A stretch of 64,000 nucleotides of DNA from Salvia splendens (GCF_004379255.2 NC_056039.1:23697883-23761882); one strand, 5' to 3'. Positions 13,313 to 23,981 are shown, counted from the first letter of the stretch. Numbers and translations are program-made. Notes: generated from the sequence alone by a model not told the origin.

Positions 13313-14365
13313 ATGCATACCAGATCGCAGAGTACCCGTATTCCTGCCCGTGAGAACCAGGAGGAAGCCAATCCATCCCATAGGTCGGGAAAACAGCCTA
13401 GGGATAAATCCACCACCAGTTCTCATGGTGGAGGAACAAGCCGCTCCAAAAGCCGTCACACCGAGTCTTCCCAGCAGCCCGATTTGAACGAGGCTGTCAA
13501 GCTGTTTTTGGCGGAAAAGCAGGAGGAATTCTTAACCTTCCTGCAAAAAAGCCAAAAGCAGCCGGGGACAAAAACGGCGGATTCTCCCTCTCCCTCCATA
13601 CGAGACAGTCACTACCGCAGTAGTGTCATGTCTTCCAGAAGAAAGAATCCTCGGTACCGGAATCACAGGAGAACTCCATCTCCTCCATACCGAAGAAATG
13701 TCGGGTTCGCCATGTACGGAGTATTGAGGACTCCGTTCTCGGACGATATTACCCGAACTCCCCTTCCACAGAACTACCGAACTCCGTCGATAACCTATGA
13801 CGGACTCGTGGATCCTCATGACTTCCTGGGACGCTATCAGTATAATATGGCGAACCAAGGTCTCAATGAGGTCCATATGTGCAAGCTGTTCCCCGAGCTG
13901 CTCATCGGGAACGCCAGAAGGTGGTTCGACAGCCTTCCTCAAGGCAGCATTAGATCCTACCGAGATCTGATGGATGCTTTCCACAGGAGGTTCTTTCAGA
14001 AAGCGGAAGCCCGAAATACTTCGGCTCAGCTGCTTTCCATACGTCAAGGTCGCGACGAAAAGATCAGCGACTTCCTGACGAGATTCCATAAGGAATGCCT
14101 ACAGGTAGATAATCTCAATGATCTACTTGTCATTTCGGCATTCCAAAATGGAATCCTGCCCGGAGCTCTCTACAGAAAGCTCGTGGAGTGCGGTCCGCAA
14201 ACAGCTCAAGAGATGTGGGACCTTGCGGACAAGTTTTCTCGTGCCGATGAGGCAGACCGTCGAAAACGGTCTTTAGACAGCTCATCTAGAGAAGACAAAA
14301 AGAAGCCCGGTCATAGCGATCAGAGGCATCCTCGCCGAACACCTTCTCCACTAAAGGAGAGATAG
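13313..14365 (+). CDS. Retrotransposon Gag (C-terminally truncated)
   Basis: 350 codons from the ATG 77 nt after the LTR, the same start as in the intact relative at 61984. The N-terminal ~115 residues are basic and Ser/Pro-rich. From about residue 150 the retrotransposon gag fold follows (YDGLVDPHDFLGRY, ARRWFDSLPQGSI, FHRRFF, LLSIRQGRDE, FQNGILPG, ADKFSRADEADRR). Compared with the 61984 frame, the sequence jumps near residue 345 from the end of gag to a point at the end of protease. This removes the zinc-knuckle region and the protease active site, and a TAG follows at once. The truncated capsid-like protein could still assemble, but maturation would need help in trans (inference). Confidence 0.88.
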   Translation: MHTRSQSTRIPARENQEEANPSHRSGKQPRDKSTTSSHGGGTSRSKSRHTESSQQPDLNEAVKLFLAEKQEEFLTFLQKSQKQPGTKTADSPSPSIRDSHYRSSVMSSRRKNPRYRNHRRTPSPPYRRNVGFAMYGVLRTPFSDDITRTPLPQNYRTPSITYDGLVDPHDFLGRYQYNMANQGLNEVHMCKLFPELLIGNARRWFDSLPQGSIRSYRDLMDAFHRRFFQKAEARNTSAQLLSIRQGRDEKISDFLTRFHKECLQVDNLNDLLVISAFQNGILPGALYRKLVECGPQTAQEMWDLADKFSRADEADRRKRSLDSSSREDKKKPGHSDQRHPRRTPSPLKER

Positions 14366-14812
14366 CGGTCATCCGAGGTGATCGAAAAAGAGCAAGTGTG
14401 TTCGCAGATTGCGCTTAAAAGTGCCGAGCAATCAGTTCGGCACCATCAAGCATAGCAATCACAGCAGCCGGAATCAGAGGCCGGCGAAATGACCGAAGTC
14501 ACACCGGAGCCGAACTACATCTGGCCGAAGAAAGAAGAGAATTGGCCTGCATAAAAGCAGCCAAGTACAAGGAGCAAGTAGCCCGGTATTACAACCAAAG
14601 GGTGAAGAAGCTGCAATTTCAAGTGGGAGATCTCGTCTTGAGAAACAACGAAGTAAGCCGAGCAGAAAAGCTGGGCGAACTCGAGCCCACATAGGAAGGT
14701 CCATATCGGGTGTCAGAAGTCCTCGGCAAAGGGTCTTAAAAATTGACTCACGCGTCAGGAGCACAAGTACCCCGAACATGGTACGTTTCCAACCTCAAGA
14801 AGTTCCATTTGT
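14366..14812 (+). pseudogene. Pol remnant: protease tail and integrase C-terminus
   Basis: Just after the gag stop, codons IAVIRGD match the last protease codons visible at the end of the second gypsy element. From about 14510 another frame reads LAEERRELACIKAAKYKEQ, VGDLVLRNNEV and EGPYRVSEV, then TWYVSNLKKFHL. That is the C-terminal end of a gypsy integrase with its GPY motif. Two in-frame stops (before EGPYRV and after GKGS) are present. Everything between, namely reverse transcriptase, RNase H and the catalytic integrase core, has been deleted. Confidence 0.8.
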
Positions 14813-14971
14813 AAGAGACAGTCCGGTCAGTCAGTCTTATGTGTTTTCTTTGTTTTTTACTTGTTCTTGTCTCTACGTGCGTTGTGTCTGTCTATGTGAG
14901 TGTCGTCTCTTACAAATAAAACTGAGGTATCTCGTTCTTCAAAGGCTGATCCCCTTTTTAGAACATACAAG

Positions 14972-15330
14972 CCAACGATTGTGCGTCAAAGCTTCTAAAG
15001 AGGATACAAGACCACAATTCAGCTTAAACAAGCAGTTCGTCTGAAACGAGCTGCAACAAGCCCACGATTGTGCGTCAAAGCTTCTAAAGAGGATACAAGA
15101 CCACAATTCAGCTTAAACAAGCAGTTCGTCTGAAACGAGCTGCAACAAGCCCACGATTGTGTGTCAAAGCTTCTAAAGAGGATACAAGACCACAATTCAG
15201 CTTAAACAAGCAGTTCGTCTGAAACGAGCTGCAACAAGCCCACGATTGTGTGTCAAAGCTTCTAAAGAGGATACAAGACCACAATTCTGCTTAAGAATCA
15301 AGCACTTCGTCTGAAACGAACTGCAACAAA
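14972..15330 (+). repeat. 89-bp tandem repeat, about four copies
   Basis: The unit contains CGATTGTGCGTCAAAGCTTC, GATACAAGACCACAATTC and CAGTTCGTCTGAAACGAGCT. The marker CGATTG recurs at 14976, 15065, 15154 and 15243, exactly 89 bp apart. The last copy is degenerate. It sits in the untranslated spacer between pol and the antisense gene. Confidence 0.9.
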
Positions 15331-15419
15331 AGTCCGATTCTCGCGATAAAACTTGCCTGAATTAGGACAAGGGAAAGTCCAATCCACGCGATAAAACTCG
15401 CCGAATTAGGACGACCAAG

Positions 15420-16110
15420 TTCGGTCAAAGCAGTTTACCTCATAAGACCGAGGACGACCATGTCTAGTCAAAGAGGTTTACTGCATAAGACCACTTCGGT
15501 TAACTGGGAAAGTCCGATCCACGCGATAAAACTCGCCGAATTAGGACAAGGGAAAGTTCGATCCCGGCGACGAAAATCGCCAAATTAGAACACAAAGACG
15601 AGTCCGGTCAAAGATGTTTATTTCATCAGACCAAAGACGAGTCCGGTCAAAGATGTTTATTTCATCAGACCAAAGACGAGTCCGGTCAAAGATGTTTATT
15701 TCATCAGACCAAAGACGAGTCCGGTCAAAGATGTTTATTTCATCAGACCAAAGACGAGTCCGGTCAAAGATGTTTATTTCATCAGACCAAAGACGAGTCC
15801 GGTCAAAGATGTTTATTTCATCAGACCAAAGACGAGTCGGTCAAAGATGTTTATTTCATCAGACCAAAGACGAGTCCGGTCAAAGATGTTTATTTCATCA
15901 GACCAAAGACGAGTCCGGTCAAAGATGTTTATTTCATCAGACCAAAGACGAGTCCGGTCAAAGATGTTTATTTCATCAGACCAAAGACGAGTCCGGTCAA
16001 AGATGTTTATTTCATCAGACCAAAGACGAGTCCGGTCAAAGATGTTTATTTCATCAGACCAAAGACAAGTCCGGTCAAAGAAGTTTACTTCATAAGACCG
16101 AGGACAAGTA
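15420..16110 (+). repeat. 39-bp tandem array, 12 regular copies plus degenerate flanks
   Basis: The unit is GTCCGGTCAAAGATG + TTTATTTCATCAG + ACCAAAGACGA. Twelve near-identical copies run from about 15600 to 16081, with one single-base deletion near 15837. Looser copies (CGGTCAAAGCAGTTTACCTC..) begin near 15420, and one lies at the right edge. Because 39 is a multiple of three, long frames stay open on both strands. These frames are repeat artefacts. Confidence 0.92.
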
Positions 16111-16247
16111 CGATGAAATTTTTTCGCTAAGCTGTAAATACACAGTGTTAGAAGCGAAAACAAAAACAAAATTTCATTTTCAAATCTTGTTCGGCACACA
16201 ACTCCGCTACCCTACAAAATGGCGTTACGCTATTACAAAGGACTATT

Positions 16248-19147
16248 CTACTGTCCAGGGTTGCTGAAGTTAAGCCACCTATCTGCAAAATCCTCTGGAA
16301 GCCGATTTCGGTTGTTCCGAGCAGATGAAGAATAAGCAGGTCGACGAGATGCTATCCTCGACCCAACGCCTCTTCCCCGAGCTCGAGAAGTCCTAACACC
16401 TCGGCGATGAAGAGTCTCTGCAATAAGCATCTGCTGATCTTGCTCGCTCATAGTCACAACTCCTCGGCGAATTTCAGTCCGTCCCTGTCTTGACGATTCC
16501 GGTTGCTCCTGAGCCCGTTCTCGTCTTGACGTTTCCGGCTGTTCCGGAGTTCGTTGTTGGCTGGGAGTAGGATTTTGAACAAGGGAACCAGAGGTTTGAT
16601 CTGGAGTGCGAGCATCTGTTGGCGCGATATGCCGAAGGAATCTTTCTATGGAGGGGCGCCGAGAAAGAACAATGTTGTACCGAGAAGCCCAGCGCCGCAA
16701 TGATGTCACGACTTGTTGGCAAGCCGAGCTCTCCAGCGCATTGTTCCTCCGGAGTACATTATATTCCTCCCACAGTTCGTCAACTCGACTCTGAGCATCT
16801 GATATGGTCATTCCCCCGCGCACACGGATGTAATCCTCGTACGCAGTCCTCTCAGCAATGGTCGTATTCAGCTCGGCCTCCAGATCATTCTTATCGGACT
16901 CTAAGTCCTTATTATCGGCCTCCAGCTTCACTAAACGAGCCAGAAGCTCGTCATTCTTCGTCTGATCGGCTATAGCTCTTTTCTCAGCTTCGTCTAAAGC
17001 CGAAGAGTACAGCCGTTTCCAGTGAAGTATCTCCAGCTCCTTGAGAGTTAAGAATACAAAGCAGCTACGTCAGTTCGGCATTTCAGCTTACCGAGCAGGT
17101 AGTAAACCACAACAGGAGTAAGAGAGTACGAAAGGCTATACGAAGACACAAGAGCAGAAAGAAGAATTTTTTCATTCATAAGAAAAAAATTTTTCTATAC
17201 AAGGAGGGCTTCAAGGCCATTTTACATAAAGGAAGAAACTAAACTAAGAGAAGGGAGACGAAATCATACTTCGCTAGCTTCGTCTCCACCTTCTCGGTGA
17301 GGTTCAGCTTCCTTCTCATCTGCTTCAGCTTCAGCCTCTGCCTCCTTGCTCTCCTCAGCCTGCTCGGCGCCACCGTAGCCGATCTGCTGCGTCTCCTGAT
17401 CGGCTTCCTTCTCCGGATGCCCGGCTCGCTCGACTTCGGCCTCCCGCTCCAGCGGCTCGGCCTCACCCTCTCCGTTGTAAGTCGAAGCGGGTGAAACGGG
17501 TCCCACGGAGGCAAAGATAGCCTCCAGGTTCTCGTCCCGATCAGCTCGACAACTCCGGACTCGGTCTGCAGAAAGCAGGACCGAGGATGAAGCGAGCTCC
17601 TCAAGGAGCGGCAGATTCTGAAGCCGAGCTGCTATCTCTCGGCTGTACAGAGGCAGCACGACATCGGCCCCCTGCTCGCCCTTATCGGCAATTAGCCTTA
17701 CCAGGCTACCGACAAAGGCCGAGAACTGGCTGCTCAAAAAGAGTTTCTCCGTGTAAACACGGAGAGCCTCCCCTTGGGCAACCACGGCAGCAGCATCGCT
17801 CCGCTTCGCCTGCTCTCGCTGGATGACGAGCTGGTTTTTGGCAAACTGAGCTTCATCCTGGGCCGAAATCCTAGCAGCTCTGGCCTTCTCAAATTTAGCC
17901 TCAGCCTGTTCGGCCCGATGACAAGCAGCCGCCAACTTCCTCTGCATCTCGGCATAGTCATTGGACGCTTTGGAGAGTTCGACGGCGACGAGCTTGGAGA
18001 GCATATCGTTCCTCTGAAAATGGATAAGGAAAAAAGTCAACAGAGGGCACCAAAAATACAGGACAGAAGCCAGGCCAAAGAATCAAGAAGACAATTCACC
18101 TCGGCGAAGTCCGTGGGCCATAAAAATGGCTCACAGATATGCTCCGAAGGAGGCGCCAAGACCACGTCTTTCTCTGGCGCTCTCGGGGGCTTCTGGGTCC
18201 TCCCCTTCCTACTTGCCGAAGTCGACTCCGGCTTCTTTGGACCCGAAGAGGTCTTTTGCCTCTTCGGATTCTTCTCGGCATCAGGCGCCGAGCTGGTAGC
18301 CTTCTCTTTCTCCGGCTCCTCAAGCTCGGAGGACTTTCGGATAGCCTTATTCAGCATGAACACTGCCAAAAAGCAAGAAAACAAGGTTAGTTTTCTTCGT
18401 TAAAGCAGTAGAGCATAAAGATAAAGAGAAATCCTCACCCTCGGCCTCTTCGTCCGAAGACGAGATATTGAACACGAGGTCGCCCTTGACGAGCTCAGTT
18501 TCCGAATACTGTTTCCTAATCATAGGAATCTTATTGAGCTCGCCCTCGAGCTCGGCCAACGGTTCTAACCGAGGATGGGGAATCACGGACTTCGGCCTTC
18601 TCCAAGGAAAGCCCGGAGCCGAAGTCCTATTATAAAAAAAGAAACGGTTTTGCCATTTCGGCCACTTGGTTTTGCAGAAGGCCCTAAAAGGCTGTAAGGG
18701 GATCAAGTAGAACCAAGATCCCTTCCTTTTAAACTGGAAAAAATTAAGGATTGCCCTCAGAGACAGATCCTTATCTAGCCTACGCAGTTCGGCAGCAAAA
18801 GCCGATAAGTGCCTCCAAGAGTTCGGAGTCACCTGACCTAAAGGGAGTTGAAAAAAATCAAGAAGCTCTACAAAAGGTGGGGGAAGAGGAAAACGAAGCC
18901 CGCATTCTAAGCAGGCTTCGTAAACGGTGGCATAACCCTCCGGCGGGTCGTTAGCCCTATGATCATCGTCGGGAACCACCGCCTTCCCCCCAGGTAAAAA
19001 ATATTTCTCGTGAAGGGATATCACAGTATCCTTACTCAAGATACTGTGAAAATACTCTACGGTCTTCTCCCCGGATTCTTTCCGGCTAGAAGACCCCTTA
19101 TCCCCTTTCCTACCGCTACCCGACACCGAAGAAGAAGAAGAAGACAT
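16248..19147 (-). CDS. Antisense gypsy gene, four-exon coiled-coil protein (putative gypsy-type 'transposase' domain)
   Basis: It lies opposite to gag inside the retrotransposon. Model: complement(join(16248..17039, 17270..18013, 18100..18362, 18439..19147)), 835 residues. All junctions are GT-AG and keep frame (phases 1, 0, 0). Reading through exon 3 instead gives a stop at 17264 and 573 residues. Exon 1 starts MSSSSSSVSGSG after the ATG at 19147 and has the pattern of the plant 'putative gypsy type transposon' domain (PPEGYATVYEACLECGLRFPLPP, FFQLPLGQVTPNSW). Exon 2 is Lys/Pro-rich, probably disordered. Exons 3-4 are heptad-rich coiled coil with Glu-rich and Arg-rich tails. Its function is unknown; such antisense ORFs are known in Tat-type elements. 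The exon 3-4 join is my inference. Confidence 0.72.
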
Positions 19148-19469
19148 TTTTCTTACTTTTTGAAAGTGAAGAAAGTCTGAAGAAGCTCTTGAAAGCGGAA
19201 GAAAATTTCTCGAGAAAGAGAGAGTATAGAAGACGCAACAGCAAAGATGTTCAAATGAGGAAGAAAGAGCATATTTATCAGATTCGGCGAAGATTTCAAA
19301 ATCGTCGCACCGTTTCGAATCCCACCTTTTCAGGATTCAACGGCCGGATTTTACTGTCGCATTTAATGCAGTCACATGCAAGGCACGTCCCCTGACGTCA
19401 GCCTCCCCCGTACCTTTATCCAGAATGCCGAAGTGACTCGCTTCGCCGAAGTGATTCACTTCGTCTTTC

Positions 19470-19480
19470 GGGGGGGGTAG
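19470..19480 (+). other. Polypurine tract
   Basis: A G-run, GGGGGGGGTAG, sits immediately before the 3' LTR, the expected plus-strand primer position. Confidence 0.75.
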
Positions 19481-20095
19481 TGATGGGGTACGGACTAAAC
19501 AAGCCCAACAGCAATGACGGCCCATCAGCCCGAAGCCCAAGGAAGAGTATGAGTTCGGCATGACCAAAGAGTTCGGATGAGTTCGGCATTACCAAAGAGT
19601 TCGGCCTCAGCCTACAGCTCGGTAAAAGCCAACCAATCAAGCTCTGCTCTCAGGTCGGCATCAAGCTCTACTCTCAGATCGGCAACCAAAGCAGTTCGGT
19701 CTCAGTATTCGACCGAACAAGGAGTTAGTGGACCCATGCAGGATTTCCACAACTTCCAACACACCCACTACCACGTGGCGTCAACTCAGGCCACGATCTT
19801 AGGCCATGACCTACACGACATCCACGACCTAGAGTGATGATGTAAGCCACGATCTTAGTTCAATGTATAAATAGAACTTAGATCTGGTAGAAAAGGGTTA
19901 GAATCTCTCTAGAGAAATAATCATATAGCAAGTCTGTGTTGTAAGCTGTATTTCGCAGATCAAGCAATACAAACCTGCCCCCATTTCTCCCCGTGGACGT
20001 AGATTTACCTCAGTAAATCGAACCACGTAAAATTCTCTGTGTCGTAATTTATTTTTACGAGCATTCATCATCATCAAAAATTCGCCGATTCATCA
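19481..20095 (+). repeat. 3' LTR of the 12.6-kb gypsy element
   Basis: 615 bp, same length as the 5' LTR with one base difference found by eye. It ends GATTCATCA and is followed by ATAAC, the target duplication. Confidence 0.93.
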
Positions 20096-20100
20096 ATAAC

Positions 20101-21073
20101 CAACTCCAATTTAGTGATATTTCGACTTTGAACAGCTCAAATGTTTTGTAATAAACAGATTGGTTAATTTGGTAAGCCAAGGTTTTGGAAGAAAGGAATA
20201 TGCATTAATAGCTCGAAATTTGTAAGCGACATGTGTGTAATTTTAGGATTATAGTAGTATATGAATAGAGTTGACTAAACGGTCACTTGGTTATCAGATA
20301 ACCGGACCAATAATCGAAATTTTCTAACTTCAGTTTTGAATTTCAAATATTATCGGTTAATATAACATTTTATCACCTTATTTTATAAAGACTAAACTTC
20401 AAAATTGGTCACACGTAGTCACTGAACTTGAGAAAATACCATCATATAAGTCTCTACAAAGTTATTCTTCTCAACTTATTTTTTTTCATTTATCCCTAAC
20501 TCATTGAGAACTTATTTAATCTAAATTCATTGGTATTTTAAGAATTCAAAATCTCACATGACATATATTTTTTTAATTTTTATATTATATACATAGATAC
20601 TAATTATAAAATACACATTATATTTTTTGAAATTATTACTACATATATTTACATATTTTTAGATGTTCATACAACTTATTTACTGCAAATAATAATATTA
20701 ATAATAATTATTACTTTTGCTAATATATTTAATATCCCTATATATATTTTTATCCTTGGATTGGATTTTAACACTATTGCGATTTATTTTATTTTTGTTA
20801 CTATTATTTGGGCATATAAATAAAATATTAATAATAGAACGATATATAGATTTTTCAAATGTTTTAACTAACAAATAAATTAATTTTGAGTGTGTTAAAA
20901 TAATATTATTAATGACTTTTAATTTTTTATATGTTAGTACAACTTTACATAAATTGAGTGTTCTATGTATAATAAAAGTTATGTAATACACAATATTATA
21001 ATAAAGTAAATAGTCATTTAAATCACAAGTTTGGTCAAAGTCTGTTCTATCCCATAAGGTTTGAAAACAACTT
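20101..21073. other. Actin 1 3' flank (to ~20220), then AT-rich noncoding DNA
   Basis: The first ~120 bases continue the flank of actin 1 and match 43985-44105 in inverted orientation (AACTCCAATTTAGTGATATT; GGTTTTGGAAGAAAGGAATA). Beyond about 20225 similarity to the actin 2 flank ends, and the DNA is AT-rich with no gene. Confidence 0.7.
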
Positions 21074-21256
21074 ACTCCTTCCGTCTCATAGTAGATGTCA
21101 CACTTGGTATTGACACGAGATTTTAGGAGGTGTTGTTTTGTGTGTTAAGTGGAAAGAGAGAATAATATATTTATATTAATGTGAGAGAGAACTTTTTCTA
21201 AAAAAAGAAATGTGACATCTTTTATGGGACAAACTAAAAAGAAAAGTGTGACATCT
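21074..21256. mobile_element. Stowaway-like MITE
   Basis: Left end ACTCCTTCCGTCTCATAGTAG and an inverted counterpart near TTTATGGGACAAACTAAAAAG. Interior words (GTGTTAAGTGGAAAGAGAGA) match other such elements in the window. Confidence 0.5.
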
Positions 21257-21274
21257 GGTACGTATTTAACAAAC

Positions 21275-21390
21275 TAAAAAGGAAATTGAAGGAAATTTAA
21301 TCTTCAAGATTAGCAGTTCAACAAAACTACAAATGCTCTCCGGTAACTCCTGTATTTTCCGATTCAGAATTTTAATTGTATATGTTCGTA
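21275..21390 (-). pseudogene. Leucine-rich repeat fragment of an NLR gene
   Basis: The reverse strand reads ILNRKIQELPESICSFVELLILKI, nearly the same as LSLNRKIQELPESICSLVEL in the CC-NBS-LRR pseudogene at about 26760-26830. It is only about 35 codons long, in inverted orientation and embedded in noncoding DNA, so it is an orphan shard, not a gene. Confidence 0.75.
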
Positions 21391-21623
21391 AGAGGGAATA
21401 TTCATAAAAAATGCACAATACGTTAGCGCGTAACGAACAAAATGCACAATACGTCAATCCTAACGTCTCATATCATCCAATATTTCAACGCTCAATTATT
21501 TACTAACGTGAATACATAAGAACATTATAAACCATGATTTAAATCACAAGAAACAAATACTATAGGAAAAACATTACACACCTATCTCTCTCAATTGTTT
21601 GACAAGATACATATATGTTGCAG

Positions 21624-23486
21624 AAACACCACGTCGGAGGAAGAAGACTAGATTATGATCTCTGCCCATCGAAAGCTAGGTAATCGATGGGCAGAGATTG
21701 CACGGAGCTTGCCAGGGAGGAGTGAGAATACAATAAGAGCGTGTTAGGGAACATGGAATTGGAGCTATAGAATTGGAATTGGGGGCTCCAATTCCGATTC
21801 CATTGTTTGGTATCACAAAAATGTATAGAATTGTAATTGAATTATAATTCCAAGTGTTTCAATTCTATGATTTGAATTCCACATCAAAAGTAATTGGAAT
21901 TCTTAATAGTCGTAAAATTAGATAATTTCACTATATACCCACTACACATATTTCACATACACTACACACAATTAACACACTCCACACACCATGCACGTTT
22001 CACACACTATCACACTACATGCACTTCACACACTACACAAATTTCACACACTTCACACACTACACAAATTTCAAACATTTCACGCACTACACACATTTCA
22101 CACACTACACACACTACACGCACTACACCAATTTCACACATTTCCCCGCACTACACACATTTCACACACTACACGCACTACACAAATTTTACACATTTCA
22201 CGCACTACACAAATTTTACACATTTCACACACTACACACATTTTACACAAATTTTACACATTTCACACTACACCAATTTCACACATTTCCCGCACTACAC
22301 ACATTTCACACATTACACACTACACAAATTTTACACATTTCACATACTACACACATTTTACACACTACACACATTTTACGCATTTCAAGCATCCGATTTT
22401 TGGAAAAAAAAATTTCAGTTTTAGATTTTTTTTCCGATCTTAATAAAAAAACTGAATTTTTCTAAAAGTTTAAACTTAACCAAATTTGAAATTTTAGTTT
22501 GTGAATAGTGTGTGTATTTTGGATATAGTGTGCGTAGTGTGTATTTTGTGTAAAATTTGTGTCGTGTATGTATTTTGTGTGTAATGTGTGTATATTTTAT
22601 GTATAGTGTATGTAGTGTGTTTATTTTGTGTATAGCGTGTGTGTATAGTGTGTAAGGTGTGAAGTGCATTTTTGTGTATAGTGTGTACATTGTGTGTGTT
22701 TTGTGTATAGTGTGTATATTGTGTGCAATGAATGTATTTTGTGTATAATGTGTGTAGTGTGTGTATGTTGTATGCAGTGTGTGTTCTGTGTATAGTGTGT
22801 GTAGTGTGTTTATTTTGTGTATAGCGTGTGTAGTGTGTATTTTATGTATAGTGTATGTAGTGTGTTTATTTTGTGTATAACGTGTATGCATAGTTTGCAA
22901 TGCGTGGAGTGCGTTTTTTTGTATAGTGTGTGTGTGCGCGCAATGTGTGCATTAAATGTATTTTGTGTATAATGTGTATAGTGTGTTTACAATGTGTGTA
23001 GTGTGTGCGGTGTGTGTGAAGTGTGTATGTATGTGTGTGTGTGATAGTATATGTATTTTGTGTGAAGTGTGTGTGTGCGCGCATTTTGTGTATAGTGTAC
23101 AGTGTGTACAAATTATTCAAATTCAATATCATATCAATTACTTACTTTAGCAAACATAAGATTTGAAATTGAATTATAATTCAATTCCTTCCAATTTAAT
23201 TTAATAGAATTTCAATTTTAATTCAATTACAATTCTGTATACCAAACGGAGCCTAAAGAATAATTGAAATGCAGCAAAGAGGAGGCAGCTTTCCTCATTA
23301 CCCAATTCAAAGAACATCTCAACCCCTCTCCAGAACTACATAAGAAACCTCATCAATGAGGCCAAGGCCCCATCTCCGGTCCCACCCCTGATGAAGCAAC
23401 CTTCTCCAGACACCATGTGTCGTTGGAGACCGAGATGCACGTGCAGTTTGACGGACTTCATGGAGATGCTCACCAACACTTTTTAA
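21624..23486 (+). pseudogene. R2R3-MYB (MYB98-like) R3 repeat and C-terminus, split by a MITE
   Basis: After a plausible intron acceptor (ATATGTTGCAG at 21623), the frame reads TTSEEED, a TAG, then IMISAHRKLGNRWAEIARSL and PGRSENTI. This is the third-repeat MYB DNA-binding helix region. The Tourist-like element 21737-23253 then interrupts the frame. It resumes at 23254 as KNN, TGA (in the position of the conserved W), NAAKRRQLSSLPNSKN and STPLQNYIRNL, ending at TAA 23484-23486. The KRRQ and LQNYI words are typical of the MYB98/115/118/119 group. Two stops and the insertion make it nonfunctional. A matching first-exon fragment lies 6 kb downstream. Confidence 0.78.
21737..23253. mobile_element. 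Tourist-like foldback MITE built of microsatellite arms (copy 1)
   Basis: The ends GAGCGTGTTAGGG and CCAAACGGAGCC form an imperfect inverted repeat flanked by TAA (21734-21736 and 23254-23256), suggesting a PIF/Harbinger-mobilised MITE. About 170 bp of AATTGGAATTCC-rich ends enclose a left arm of ACTACACACATTTCACAC repeats (about 21945-22385), a short unique centre, and a right arm of GTGTGTATTTTGTGTATAGT repeats (about 22500-23105). The arms are roughly complementary, so the whole element could fold back. ORFs inside are low-complexity Thr/His/Tyr strings and are not genes. Confidence 0.75.
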
Positions 23487-23731
23487 GAGCATGAACAGTG
23501 CACTTAAAATTATTGAACATTAGTTTAAACTTTGATTTTGTATTTTTTTTTAGACATAGAGCTTATAAAACAAATCTGGCTCATCCACATTCCTAATCAG
23601 CCTAGCTACATCATTATTTGATCCGTCTCATAAAATAAGCTCACTTTCATTTTTCGCCCAATCATAAAAATATCTTATTTTCATTTTTGGCAGGTTCTAG
23701 CAAACTCATTATCCATTTACATCAATTTATT
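23487..23731. other. Noncoding spacer
   Basis: AT-rich DNA after the MYB remnant. It holds nothing recognisable apart from MITE-like words near 23615-23690. Confidence 0.5.
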
Positions 23732-23733
23732 TA

Positions 23734-23981
23734 CTCCCTCTGTTCCACTTTAGGAGTCCCGATAAACCATATTTGAGTGTCCCACTTTAGGAGTACCGGT
23801 TGAAACATTCCATAAATGGTAATAGGCCCCACATTCTACTAACTTTTTTCCACTCTCATTTTATTATAAAACTAATATATAAAAATATGACCACATTCAA
23901 CTATTTTTTACAACCTTTCATTTACATTTCTTAAAATTCATGCCGAATTCAAACGGGACTTCTAAAGTGGGACGGAGGGAG
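23734..23981. mobile_element. Stowaway MITE
   Basis: 248 bp with inverted ends CTCCCTCTGTTCCACTTTAG and CTAAAGTGGGACGGAGGGAG, flanked by TA on both sides. Noncoding. Confidence 0.8.

Larger units (their letters stand above)
12622..20095 (+). mobile_element. Young non-autonomous Ty3/gypsy retrotransposon (Tat-like) with antisense gene
   Basis: A complete 7,474-bp insertion with 615-bp LTRs, flanked by ATAAC (12617-12621 and 20096-20100). Order: 5' LTR, primer-binding site, gag, pol scrap, two tandem arrays, antisense four-exon gene, polypurine tract, 3' LTR. Protease is nearly all lost; reverse transcriptase, RNase H and the integrase core are absent. The LTRs differ at one position that I could find by eye (AAACCC versus AAGCCC near 12676/19535), implying recent insertion. 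An antisense gene downstream of pol is a known trait of some Tat-lineage gypsy families, which is why I favour that lineage. Confidence 0.93.

Noticed and set aside
15420..16110. CRISPR-like regular array
   Set aside because: Units are contiguous copies with no distinct spacers, in a eukaryotic retrotransposon; it is a plain tandem repeat. The same holds for the 33/32-bp units in the MULE.
15614..16267. 217- and 128-codon ORFs with 13-residue repeats
   Set aside because: Produced by a 39-bp tandem array (multiple of three) on both strands; one base deletion just switches the repeat frame.
17297..18403. Plus-strand ORFs within the antisense gypsy gene (209 codons and others)
   Set aside because: The reverse-strand exons show family motifs and consistent splice sites; the forward frames are composition shadows.
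21894..22900. Several ORFs of 130-180 codons on both strands (Thr/His/Tyr/Phe-rich)
   Set aside because: They are translations of the ACACT and TGTGTA microsatellite arms of a MITE; all frames are open because of the repeat, not because of coding.
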